A DNA stretch of 7,200 bases, from NCBI GenBank assembly GCA_947167415.1, contig CAMVHY010000069.1, forward strand, positions 1 through 7,200, read 5' to 3'. This DNA comes from an uncultured Clostridia bacterium (GTDB lineage Bacteria; Bacillota; Clostridia; Lachnospirales; CAMVHY01). The first letter of the stretch is position 1. Each line of letters starts with the position of its first letter. The position numbers and the translations under genes are program-made. Shown piece after piece: positions 1-5,991 of this stretch. A model generated the notes under the pieces. That model searched no databases and had not been told where the DNA came from. It was given only the letters and a program-made list of their open reading frames with translations.

Positions 1-42
1 CACTATCTAGTCAAATATTTTTTGTGTAAAGCAATATGAAAG

Positions 43-70
43 GCGCAGTCATCCTCGCGAAAGACTGCGT
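43..70. other. Inverted repeat / hairpin of unknown role
   Basis: CGCAGTC (44-50) can pair with GACTGCG (63-69), extended by a G-T pair at 43/70, around a 12-base loop. It is one of the few GC-rich patches in an AT-rich area. No long T-tract follows on either strand; only a short TTT lies beyond it on the minus strand. It could be a weak terminator of a gene to the left of the window or an RNA structure. The structure is seen directly; the role is not known. Confidence 0.4.
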
Positions 71-94
71 TCAAAATCCAATTTTAATCTTCTA

Positions 95-596
95 ATGCTT
101 TCTAAATGCTCACGTAGCACTGACAAAAGTTTTTTTTCATCTTTTTCAAAGTGTAAAATTTTCATCCTAAATTTTTATAAAACGCCAGTGATAAAACTAT
201 CAGATATATTGTCGTGTTCTGATTTTATTGATACTTTTGACAGCTTAGATAGTAATAGAAAAAATCAACTTACGAACTTACTCTTACTGAGCAAGCATAA
301 AAACATAGAACATGATAATATAGAAAAGGCTGTCGAAAAAAGTTTATCAAGTCCAGAAAACAAAAGAGTATTTTTTGCTAAAGTTTTGCCAGGGTATAAT
401 TTTAAAGTTTGTAATGAATTTGATTCTACATGGAATATGTTTGAAAATGGCTATGTTAATTTTTGATACTTTAGTAACAAAATTCTGGGCTATAAATGAT
501 TTTGACCAAGGGCAAAATAAAAAAGATCGAAGCAAGGTATTTCAAAATTTTGCTAGATATTGTTTACACGAAATAAAGATAAAATCCAATAAATGA
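95..596 (+). pseudogene. Unrecognised coding remnant with a probable frameshift
   Basis: From the ATG at 95 a frame runs to a TGA at 466. A second frame shifted by one base then runs to the TGA at 596. Dropping one T from the five-T run near 455-459 joins them into about 166 residues without a break, through a protein-like junction (GYVNF then DTLVTKFWAINDFDQGQ). The first frame is also open back to base 11, but no ribosome binding site precedes 95, so the true start is unclear and may be outside or lost. The product has a Lys/Asn/Phe-rich soluble look, with no membrane segment or motif that I recognise. Neighbouring sequence just downstream is a broken cat-like gene, so this end of the window looks like a decaying region. 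The alternative is an intact 123-residue protein ending at 466. The family is unknown. Confidence 0.4.
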
Positions 597-603
597 AAAA
601 AGT

Positions 604-612
604 TGGTATAAT
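604..612 (+). promoter_or_regulatory. Possible extended -10 element
   Basis: TGGTATAAT is a perfect extended -10 (TGn followed by TATAAT). No convincing -35 lies 17 bases upstream, which extended -10 promoters can tolerate. It sits directly before the broken cat-like segment and could feed transcription toward the intact cat-like gene 260 bases on. In an AT-rich sequence a chance match is possible. Confidence 0.3.
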
Positions 613-613
613 A

Positions 614-752
614 GAAATTTATATTTTGCACCAATTATTAATTAGGGGAAATACAGAGAAGAAAATAGCAGGTTTGTTATATCTGTCACGGATGTCTGAT
701 TGCAAATGTATTTTGTCTTTTGAAGAAAGAAATCGAATTATTTGTCAAGTAA
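614..752 (+). pseudogene. 3' remnant of a second chloramphenicol acetyltransferase-like gene
   Basis: This segment is a decayed copy of the last third of the intact cat-like gene at 872-1531. Bases 614-643 are identical to 1365-1394. In the cat frame it reads NLYFAPIIN, then a TAG where the intact gene has TGG (Trp), then GKYREENSRFVISVT, close to GKYREENGRLVMPVT in the intact copy. A deletion of 28 bases follows; the offset between the copies changes from 751 to 779. It removes about residues 191-200 of the parent, including the catalytic His195 and Asp199, and shifts the frame. After the deletion it reads LIANVFCLLKKEIELFVK and stops at the same point as the intact gene, with one amino-acid difference in this stretch. 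Similarity ends abruptly on the left at about 614. An unrelated open frame (593-793) crosses this segment and should not be taken as a gene. Confidence 0.8.
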
Positions 753-837
753 AAAAGTTTATTGTGCGAAAAAAACAAATTACAGATTTATAAAAATCGA
801 TGTAAAATCATTGTGAATGTTCTAATTAAAATTAAAA
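614..837 (+). repeat. Left copy of cat 3'-end plus spacer duplication
   Basis: It aligns with 1365-1616: 30 identical bases at the left end, a 28-base deletion in this copy, and 35 identical bases at the right end (803-837 matches 1582-1616). From 702 to 837 the offset is constant at 779. The similarity continues more loosely to the ribosome binding sites of the next genes. The copy therefore covers the cat 3' end and the whole spacer used as upstream region by the following gene. Confidence 0.85.
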
Positions 838-839
838 AT
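811..839 (+). promoter_or_regulatory. Putative promoter of the cat-like gene
   Basis: TTGTGA (811-816) is followed after 16 bases by TAAAAAT (833-839). The predicted start of transcription, about 846, lies just ahead of the ribosome binding site of the cat-like gene. The same element, with TAAAAT, recurs before ychF within a perfectly duplicated 35-base block. It is a plausible sigma-A promoter, but AT-richness makes false matches common. Confidence 0.4.
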
Positions 840-871
840 AAATCCTGATTTAAAGGAGAAGGAGTTTAAAA

Positions 872-1531
872 ATGAAACCAAGAGCAAATTATAAAGTGAT
901 TGATATAGAAAAATACTATCGAAAAGGAGTATTTCGTCATTTTACACAAGATTGCAAGTGTTCAACTTCTATAACTGCGAAAATTGATGTTACAAAACTT
1001 GTTGCACATTCTAAAACTACAGAAACAAAATTTTATATTAATTTTTTATATATTTTATCAAAGGTTTTAAATTCTCGCGAAGATTATCGAATGGGTTATC
1101 TGCATGGAACAAATGAACTGATATGCTATGATATCATCAATCCTACACACTATGTTTTTTATGAAGATACAGAGACTTGTACTCCTGTTTACACAAAATA
1201 CTATGCAGAATATGAAAAGTTTTATAATATCACTCGGTATGACATTGAAGAAGCAAAAAACATTAGAGAATACAGACTTGACATGATAAACCATCCGAAT
1301 TACTTTGATGCTTCTTTTATACCTTGGATTTCTTATGATTCACTGCATCTTGAGCTACCTGATGGAAATTTATATTTTGCACCAATTATTAATTGGGGAA
1401 AATACAGAGAAGAAAACGGAAGACTTGTTATGCCTGTAACGGTTAGACTAAATCATGCGGTTGCTGATGGTTATTTGATTGCAAATGTATTTTGCCTGTT
1501 ACAAAAAGAAATTGAATTGTTTGTTAAATAA
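872..1531 (+). CDS. Chloramphenicol acetyltransferase-like (CatA family) protein
   Basis: The 219-residue product has the length and C-terminal active-site motif of type A chloramphenicol O-acetyltransferases, trimeric cytoplasmic enzymes that move an acetyl group from acetyl-CoA to the 3-hydroxyl of chloramphenicol. The signature reads NHAVADG, with His195 and Asp199 at the canonical positions of the general base and the structural aspartate; family members usually have HHAVCDG, so the first His is Asn here. Other family-like stretches are FRHF near residue 21, FIPWISYDSLHLEL around 148-161 and the YFAPIINWGKY region near 168-178. The ATG at 872 is preceded by AAGGAGAAGGAG with 7 bases of spacing. 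Upstream lies a broken paralogue and downstream ychF, both linked by a duplicated spacer. It may be a true resistance enzyme or one of the many chromosomal CatA-like proteins with another acceptor; sequence alone does not decide. Confidence 0.9.
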   Translation: MKPRANYKVIDIEKYYRKGVFRHFTQDCKCSTSITAKIDVTKLVAHSKTTETKFYINFLYILSKVLNSREDYRMGYLHGTNELICYDIINPTHYVFYEDTETCTPVYTKYYAEYEKFYNITRYDIEEAKNIREYRLDMINHPNYFDASFIPWISYDSLHLELPDGNLYFAPIINWGKYREENGRLVMPVTVRLNHAVADGYLIANVFCLLQKEIELFVK

Positions 1532-1616
1532 AACAGTTTATTTTGTAAAAAAAACAAATAACAAGCTTATAAAAACTGGTATAAAATCATTGTGAATGTT
1601 CTAATTAAAATTAAAA
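1365..1616 (+). repeat. Right copy of cat 3'-end plus spacer duplication
   Basis: This is the intact counterpart of 614-837. It contains the last 55 codons of the cat-like gene and the spacer leading to ychF. The 35 bases at 1582-1616 are identical to 803-837 although noncoding, which implies a recent duplication or selection on a shared promoter. Confidence 0.85.
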
Positions 1617-1617
1617 T
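1590..1617 (+). promoter_or_regulatory. Putative promoter of the ychF operon
   Basis: TTGTGA (1590-1595), 16 bases, then TAAAAT (1612-1617). Transcription would start near 1625, just ahead of the AAAGGAG site of ychF. The -10 hexamer is the same as in the two strong promoters at the right of the window. The element is duplicated upstream of the cat-like gene. No terminator is visible between the cat-like gene and ychF, so read-through is also possible. Confidence 0.45.
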
Positions 1618-1652
1618 AAATCCTAATTTAAATGGGAAAGGAGTTAAAAAAA

Positions 1653-2744
1653 ATGAAGTTAGGAATTGTTGGTTTGCCTAATGTCGGAAAAAGCACGTTG
1701 TTTAATTGCTTAACAAATTCGTCGATCGAAGCGGAAAATTATCCGTTTTGTACTATTGATCCAAATGTTGGATTTGTTGCAGTGCCAGATGAAAGATTAG
1801 AAAAACTGGCTGCTTTATATGATTGTAAAAATATTGTGCCGGCCGTTATTGAATTTGTAGATATTGCCGGATTAGTAAAAGGAGCAAGTTCAGGTGAAGG
1901 CTTAGGAAATAAATTTTTATCGCATATACGTGAAACTGATGCGATTGTGCATGTTGTAAGATGTTTTGAGGATAATAATATAGTTCATGTCGATGGAAAC
2001 GTTGATCCGATTAGAGATATAAAAACGATTAATCTTGAATTAATATTAGCGGATTTGGATTTAACAGAAAAAAAAATTGTTAAGACTAAAAAGCTCGCGC
2101 AAAATAATAAAGATTATAAAAAAGAGCTTTTGTTGCTGGAAAAAATAAAAGACGGTTTGGATAAAGAAATTTGTGCCAGAAATATTATTTTTGATGAAGA
2201 TGAAAGAAAAATAGTTGAGAAGTTTGATTTATTGACTTTTAAGCCAGTTTTATATGCTGCGAATATTAGTGAAAATGATTTGCTTGATAAAAATGAAAAT
2301 AAATATGTCGAGCAAGTAAAAAAATTTGCGGCAAATGAAAATTCACGTGTGTTTGATATTTGTGCGAAAATTGAAGAAGATATAAGTAAATTAGATAGTG
2401 ATGAAAAAAAAATGTTTTTAGATGAAATGGGGATTGCTGAATCAGGATTGGATAAATTGATTAAAGCAAGTTATGATTTGTTAGGATTAATAAGTTTTTT
2501 AACGGCGGGTGAAAAAGAAACGCGCGCTTGGACTGTGAAAAAAGGAATTAAAGCGCCGGAAGCAGCTGGAAAAATTCATTCGGATTTTGAGCGTGGATTT
2601 ATTAAAGCTGAAGTTGTAAGTTATGATGATTTAATAAAAAGCGGAAATTATGTAAACGCGAAAAATAATGGGCTGGTAAGAATCGAAGGAAAAGAATATA
2701 TAGTAAAAGATGGAGATGTAATTGTTTTTAGATTTAATGTTTAG
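1653..2744 (+). CDS. ychF: Redox-regulated ATPase/GTPase YchF (OLA1 type)
   Basis: The 363-residue protein is a full-length YchF of the Obg family of translation-factor-like P-loop NTPases, which binds the ribosome and prefers ATP to GTP. The P-loop GLPNVGKST is at residues 7-15, the switch region NYPFCTIDPNVG at 29-40, and DIAGLVKGAS (G3) at 70-79. NISE at 204-207 replaces the usual NKxD specificity motif, as expected in YchF and the reason for its ATP use. A helical coiled-coil insert fills the middle. The C-terminal TGS domain ends in KDGDVIVFRFNV, typical of the family. I chose the ATG at 1653 because AAAGGAG (1637-1643) lies 9 bases before it and the product then begins MKLGIVGLPNVGKST; the in-frame ATG at 1632 lies ahead of that site. 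It is the first gene of a tight operon with the MazG-like gene and gdpP. Confidence 0.97.
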   Translation: MKLGIVGLPNVGKSTLFNCLTNSSIEAENYPFCTIDPNVGFVAVPDERLEKLAALYDCKNIVPAVIEFVDIAGLVKGASSGEGLGNKFLSHIRETDAIVHVVRCFEDNNIVHVDGNVDPIRDIKTINLELILADLDLTEKKIVKTKKLAQNNKDYKKELLLLEKIKDGLDKEICARNIIFDEDERKIVEKFDLLTFKPVLYAANISENDLLDKNENKYVEQVKKFAANENSRVFDICAKIEEDISKLDSDEKKMFLDEMGIAESGLDKLIKASYDLLGLISFLTAGEKETRAWTVKKGIKAPEAAGKIHSDFERGFIKAEVVSYDDLIKSGNYVNAKNNGLVRIEGKEYIVKDGDVIVFRFNV

Positions 2745-2764
2745 TAATGCTAGAGGTGTTTTTT

Positions 2765-3073
2765 TTGATTGATGATTTTGATGTTACGCAGAATATTAAG
2801 TTAATAGAAAAATTAAAATGTGAATTATTAATGTCGGTAAGCGAATTGTTTTGTGAAATGAATGAAAAGCATGAAATTGATGATCTAGTTGAAATTTTTG
2901 CTAGGATAATTATTTTTAATTATGTTTTGGCAGATAAATTAGGTGTAAGTAATAAAGTTATAGATGCGAAAGTGATTGATAAATTAAAATTAAATATAAT
3001 CGGCGAAAAAAATATTTTGTACTCGGAATTTGTTAGATTGTTAAGGCACGTTGAACAAAACGGAGGAAAATAA
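2765..3073 (+). CDS. MazG-like family small protein
   Basis: The product of about 102 residues resembles the clostridial MazG-like family (all-alpha, distant from MazG nucleotide pyrophosphohydrolases): an early DVTQNIKLIEKLKCELL helix, a DLVEIFARIIIFNYVLADKLG helix, then VIDAKVIDKLKLNI. From family memory the activity is not established, and I do not see the full EExxE-type metal site of true MazG here. The start is uncertain. The ATG at 2747 lacks any ribosome binding site, whereas AGAGGTG at 2752-2758 fits the TTG at 2765 with 6 bases of spacing and gives an N-terminus matching family members. The ATG would add six residues (MLEVFF). It lies 20 bases after ychF and 5 bases before gdpP, whose GGAGG is inside its last codons, so it is translated within the same operon. 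Confidence 0.8.
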   Translation: MIDDFDVTQNIKLIEKLKCELLMSVSELFCEMNEKHEIDDLVEIFARIIIFNYVLADKLGVSNKVIDAKVIDKLKLNIIGEKNILYSEFVRLLRHVEQNGGK

Positions 3074-3078
3074 ATTTT

Positions 3079-4911
3079 ATGTGGCATAAAATTAAAAAAA
3101 GAATTGATCTGGTTTATGTGATTATTTTTATAATACTGGCATGTAATAATTTTTATATTGCGTTGTCAGTATTAATTTTTTTGCTGATTTTAAGTATAGA
3201 AAGAGATGAGAAAAAAAAATATTTGAGCGGAGAGATTCCGTTTGGTTATTTGGTTTTAAAAAATAAAGAGATAATATTTGCGGATAAAAAAATATGTGAA
3301 ATAAAAAAGTTTGTGATTGGAAAAAATATAGATGATTATATTTATGAGTTTAATATAGATTTAAAAGAGCAGATTATTTTATTAGATAATATTTTTTATT
3401 GTGTTTATGAATGTGACGGAAAAAATAATGGTGGATATAAAGTTTTTTATTTTGTTAGGCAAGAGGATAATAAAAAAAAATATGTAGATAATATTATAGG
3501 TTTGATTATGTTAGATAATTATGATGAAGCGTTAAAAGATATGGAAGATATTAAAAAGCCTTTATTGAGTGCGTTAATTGATAGAAAATTAAATGCTTGT
3601 ATTTTTAAATTAGGTGGCGTAATAAAAAAATTTGAGCATGATAAATATATTTTTTTTATTGAGCAAGATAAACTTGATTATTTTAAGCAAAAAAGATTTT
3701 ATATATTGGATCAGATTAGAGAAATAGATATGGGAAATAAATTTCCGGTTACGTTGAGTATAGGAATTGGATCGCAAGGAGAAAATTTAAATCAGTCGAT
3801 GGAATTTGCACGTGCAGCATTGGATTTAGCTTTAGGTCGCGGAGGAGATCAAGTTTTAATTAAGCAAAAAGATAAATTTTATTTTTTTGGTGATAAACAA
3901 ACGGAAATTAAATTAAATACAAGAGTTAGAGCACGAGTCAAAACTTATGTATTAAAAGAATTAATTTCTGAGGCAACGAATGTGATTGTTATGGGACATA
4001 AAAATTCTGATCCGGATTGTTTTGGTTCGGCAATAGGAATTTATAAATTTGTAAGTTTTGAAGGGAAAGAATGCAAAATCGTTTTAAATAATATAAGTAA
4101 AAGCATAAAAAATATGTATGAAAAAATAATAATTAGTGATGAGTATAAAAATGTTTTTGTAAATAATGAGGAAGCAAAAAAAATAAAAAATGAATTTTCG
4201 TTGGTTGTTATTTTAGATACGCATCGAGCATCGCTTTTAGAATGTCCGGATTTAATAGAAAATTTTTCGCGCGTTGTAATTGTTGATCATCATAGGAAAA
4301 ATGTTGAATTTATAAATAACACGGTCATGAATTATTATGAAACGAATGCGTCGTCGACAGCTGAGTTAGTAACTGAAATGTTAAATATAAAAAATATAAA
4401 TTTATCGCCGACAGAAGCAGATATGTTATTAGCAGGAATAATAATAGACACGAAGAATTTTGTTTTTAAAACGAGTATGAGAACTTATGAGATAGCTGCT
4501 TTTTTGAAAAAAAAGGGGGCAGATACGGTGCGTGTTAAAAAATTTTTTAGAGATGACTTTGATGTTTATAAAATAAAATCACGAGCGATAAGTAATATGG
4601 AAATAATTGATAAAGATAATAAAAAAATTGCGATTGCGGTGTGTGAATGTGAAAAAAATGATTTTGCGTTTTTGATTGCAGCGCAGACAGCAGATGAAAT
4701 TTTGAATATAAATAATATCGAGGCAGCTTTTGTTTTATGTGAGGAAAAAGAAAAAATAATAATTAGTGCCAGAAGTTTGGGAGAAATAAATGTGCAGATA
4801 ATATTGGAAAGATTAGGAGGCGGTGGACATTTTACAGCGGCGGGTGTGCAAATCGAAAATATTTTTATCGATGAGGCTATTAAAAAATTAAAGCAAGTGA
4901 TTTTTGAGTGA
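3079..4911 (+). CDS. gdpP: GdpP-type cyclic-di-AMP phosphodiesterase (DHH/DHHA1)
   Basis: The 610-residue membrane protein is predicted to hydrolyse c-di-AMP to pApA and so control potassium and osmolyte balance and cell-wall stress tolerance. Two closely spaced membrane segments occupy about residues 10-41. A divergent PAS-like region follows (about 50-130), then a degenerate GGDEF domain (about 135-285) with the LGRGGDQ motif at 252-258 in place of an active GGDEF. The DHH domain carries all the metal-binding motifs: GHKNSDPD (306-313), DTHR starting at Asp380, VDHHRK with Asp403-His404-His405, and IIIDTKNF with Asp457. The DHHA1 domain ends with GGGGHFTAAG (580-589). It is slightly shorter than Bacillus GdpP, mostly in the PAS/GGDEF part. 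GGAGG at 3062-3066 precedes the ATG by 12 bases, a rather long gap. It is the last gene of the operon; an intrinsic terminator starts 36 bases later. Confidence 0.96.
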   Translation: MWHKIKKRIDLVYVIIFIILACNNFYIALSVLIFLLILSIERDEKKKYLSGEIPFGYLVLKNKEIIFADKKICEIKKFVIGKNIDDYIYEFNIDLKEQIILLDNIFYCVYECDGKNNGGYKVFYFVRQEDNKKKYVDNIIGLIMLDNYDEALKDMEDIKKPLLSALIDRKLNACIFKLGGVIKKFEHDKYIFFIEQDKLDYFKQKRFYILDQIREIDMGNKFPVTLSIGIGSQGENLNQSMEFARAALDLALGRGGDQVLIKQKDKFYFFGDKQTEIKLNTRVRARVKTYVLKELISEATNVIVMGHKNSDPDCFGSAIGIYKFVSFEGKECKIVLNNISKSIKNMYEKIIISDEYKNVFVNNEEAKKIKNEFSLVVILDTHRASLLECPDLIENFSRVVIVDHHRKNVEFINNTVMNYYETNASSTAELVTEMLNIKNINLSPTEADMLLAGIIIDTKNFVFKTSMRTYEIAAFLKKKGADTVRVKKFFRDDFDVYKIKSRAISNMEIIDKDNKKIAIAVCECEKNDFAFLIAAQTADEILNINNIEAAFVLCEEKEKIIISARSLGEINVQIILERLGGGGHFTAAGVQIENIFIDEAIKKLKQVIFE

Positions 4912-4947
4912 GATAAATTAAATATTGTTGGTAAGAAAATAAAAAGG

Positions 4948-4981
4948 CGCGGGAAAAATAATTTATACTCGCGTTTTTTTT
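4948..4981 (+). terminator. Intrinsic terminator after gdpP
   Basis: CGCGGG (4948-4953) pairs with CTCGCG (4968-4973), with one G-T pair, around a 14-base loop, followed directly by eight T residues (4974-4981). It closes the ychF-gdpP operon. Confidence 0.85.
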
Positions 4982-5030
4982 GTGTTAGAAAAAAATATTT
5001 TATTGATTTTATTTTTTTTAATTTTATTTT

Positions 5031-5147
5031 TTTTTATGGTAAAATAACTCATGGTGATATTAATTATTATAAAAAAATTTTGATTACCTCTTGACAAATA
5101 AAAAATTTTGTTTTAAAATAAATATTGGGGAGTGAAAAAAAGACGTC
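5031..5147 (+). repeat. Promoter-leader repeat, left copy
   Basis: This noncoding stretch aligns without gaps to 7084-7200 at an offset of 2053 bases. The right 64 bases (5084-5147 against 7137-7200) match at 59 positions; the left half is more diverged but alignable. It contains the strong promoter and the first transcribed bases up to a GACGTC. Together with the T-rich DNA at 4982-5030 and the leader at 5148-5191 it fills the gap between the gdpP terminator and the UBL gene. I see no other gene there. Confidence 0.85.
5091..5119 (+). promoter_or_regulatory. Strong sigma-A-like promoter for the UBL genes
   Basis: A perfect TTGACA (5091-5096), a 17-base spacer and TAAAAT (5114-5119). Transcription should begin around 5126, in the TATTGGGG that follows. 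The same arrangement recurs at 7144-7172, which supports it as a real, copied promoter. Confidence 0.85.
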
Positions 5148-5159
5148 ATTTTTTTTTGG

Positions 5160-5184
5160 TAAATATTTTTTTTATAAAAAAGGA
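5160..5184 (+). repeat. Leader repeat before the first UBL gene
   Basis: These 25 bases (TAAATA, eight T, ATAAAAAAGGA) are identical to 5957-5981 before the second UBL gene. There they lead into GGAGG and an ATG. Here the bases that align with that ATG read ATT (5195-5197), so the ancestral start codon seems lost; the TTG at 5192 is the nearest substitute. Confidence 0.8.
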
Positions 5185-5191
5185 TGTGAAG

Positions 5192-5279
5192 TTGATTGAT
5201 TATACATGCAAGAATTGTAAAACAAGAATCCGATTATTTCGACAAGAATGCGCTAGTGGATGTATAAATAACATTAAAT
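5192..5279 (+). pseudogene. Displaced N-terminal part of the first UBL gene
   Basis: In the frame set by the conserved leader, a reading frame from TTG 5192 (AAGGATG about 6 bases upstream) gives IDYTCKNCKTRIRLFRQE and continues out of frame to a stop at 5419. The beta-strand-like start of a ubiquitin fold would be expected here. Dropping one A from 5276-5278 joins it to the downstream gene as INNINMTLREFF, which continues the fold. The simplest reading is that one base insertion split an originally longer UBL gene. A sequencing error or a genuine short upstream peptide is possible. Confidence 0.4.
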
Positions 5280-5885
5280 ATGACATTGAGGGAGTTTTTT
5301 ATATTATTAACAAAAACATCAACAAAGCTGAAAGAAGAAAAACATTTCTGTTTTTTATATGGTGGCTTTCACTTAAAAAGATCAGAATTAGATCAATCGT
5401 TAAAGGACTTGAAATTTGAGGACGGTTCTGAGGTTACATTAGAAACCGGTGAATTAGGATCAGATGATAAAATGTTTAGCGTGGAAGATTTTATTGAGCA
5501 ACAAAAGCAACCTGAGAAAAAAATCCAACAAAGCGATAAAACAATATCACAACAAACACTAAAATCAACAAAAACAAACTGGCCGCCGCTAAGAATAATA
5601 ATTGGTGTAATAGATTCAATTTTATTAGCAGCTGCAATTACTTCTTCTATACTGGGCTTGCATATTGCAATTTCAATTGTTTTGATTGTTTTATTTGTTC
5701 TCGGAACTATTGGAGTTGTTGGATGGAAGAATTTGTTGCCAAAGTATTTGCAAAAAAGAATAAATTTGGAAACTGATTTGGGAGAGAGCAATAAATATAA
5801 AGAAAAAAAAGAAAAAATCCCAGGACCAGAAGAAGATCAAGAAAGAAATTCAGAAAGCAGTAAAGGTGAAAATGGATTAGATTAA
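5280..5885 (+). CDS. Ubiquitin-like domain protein with membrane hairpin, N-terminally shortened
   Basis: Up to 201 residues are readable from the ATG at 5280, which has no good ribosome binding site. Residues 1-57 form most of a ubiquitin-like fold without its first strands: TLREFFILL matches TVREFLKKL of the neighbouring paralogue's UBL2, FCFLYGGFHL matches LVFAGKFL, and DGSEVTLETG is the last strand. A Lys/Gln/Ser linker follows (about 58-99). From NWPPLRIII (100-108) two membrane helices (about 106-127 and 129-148) form a hairpin ending in GW, then a charged tail of about 50 residues containing LETDLGESNKYK. The hairpin and tail are clearly homologous to the next gene. No signal peptide is seen, so both ends should face the cytoplasm unless the protein is exported otherwise. 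A strong promoter lies upstream, but the start appears damaged (see 5192-5279). Function unknown. Confidence 0.7.
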   Translation: MTLREFFILLTKTSTKLKEEKHFCFLYGGFHLKRSELDQSLKDLKFEDGSEVTLETGELGSDDKMFSVEDFIEQQKQPEKKIQQSDKTISQQTLKSTKTNWPPLRIIIGVIDSILLAAAITSSILGLHIAISIVLIVLFVLGTIGVVGWKNLLPKYLQKRINLETDLGESNKYKEKKEKIPGPEEDQERNSESSKGENGLD

Positions 5886-5923
5886 GCATTAAAATTTAAT
5901 AGCTTTACTTAACAAAAAAAATG

Positions 5924-5951
5924 AAGCCAAAAAAACTATTGGCTTTTTTTT
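5924..5951 (+). terminator. Intrinsic terminator between the two UBL genes
   Basis: AAGCCAA (5924-5930) pairs with TTGGCTT (5939-5945) around an 8-base loop, with an unbroken T-run at 5944-5951. An A-run lies on the other side, so it may also work in the opposite direction. It stands only about 40 bases before the start of the second UBL gene, with no recognisable promoter between them. Confidence 0.85.
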
Positions 5952-5956
5952 ATTGA

Positions 5957-5981
5957 TAAATATTTTTTTTATAAAAAAGGA
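5957..5981 (+). repeat. Leader repeat before the second UBL gene
   Basis: Identical over 25 bases to 5160-5184. It ends in the GGAGG (5979-5983) that serves the ATG at 5992 with 8 bases of spacing. Because of this copy, the upstream frame of both genes would encode the same NIFFIKK peptide; this is a product of the DNA repeat, not evidence for an earlier start. Confidence 0.85.
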
Positions 5982-5991
5982 GGAAGTAAAA

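Noticed and set aside
593..793. Open frame of 66 codons starting MKKVGIIEIY
   Set aside because: It runs out of frame through the decayed cat 3' end; the cat-frame similarity explains the DNA conservation, so this is not an independent gene.
1632..1652. Upstream ATG giving YchF an extra MGKELKK N-terminus
   Set aside because: The AAAGGAG ribosome binding site lies inside this stretch, and the family begins at MKLGIVG.
5136..5158. A-run, GACGTC, T-run as a possible terminator in the UBL leader
   Set aside because: The stem would be only A-T pairs closing on a short palindrome; too weak to call, although its place matches the terminator before the second UBL gene.
5132..5419. Open frame of 95 codons from a GTG at 5132
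   Set aside because: The GGGG lies directly against the GTG, too close for a ribosome binding site, and the first residues come from the leader repeat. The 3' half overlaps the clearly coding UBL frame out of phase.
5953..5991. TTG start giving the double UBL protein an extra 13 residues
   Set aside because: It lies within the terminator and leader repeat, has no ribosome binding site, and the ATG at 5992 has an ideal GGAGG.
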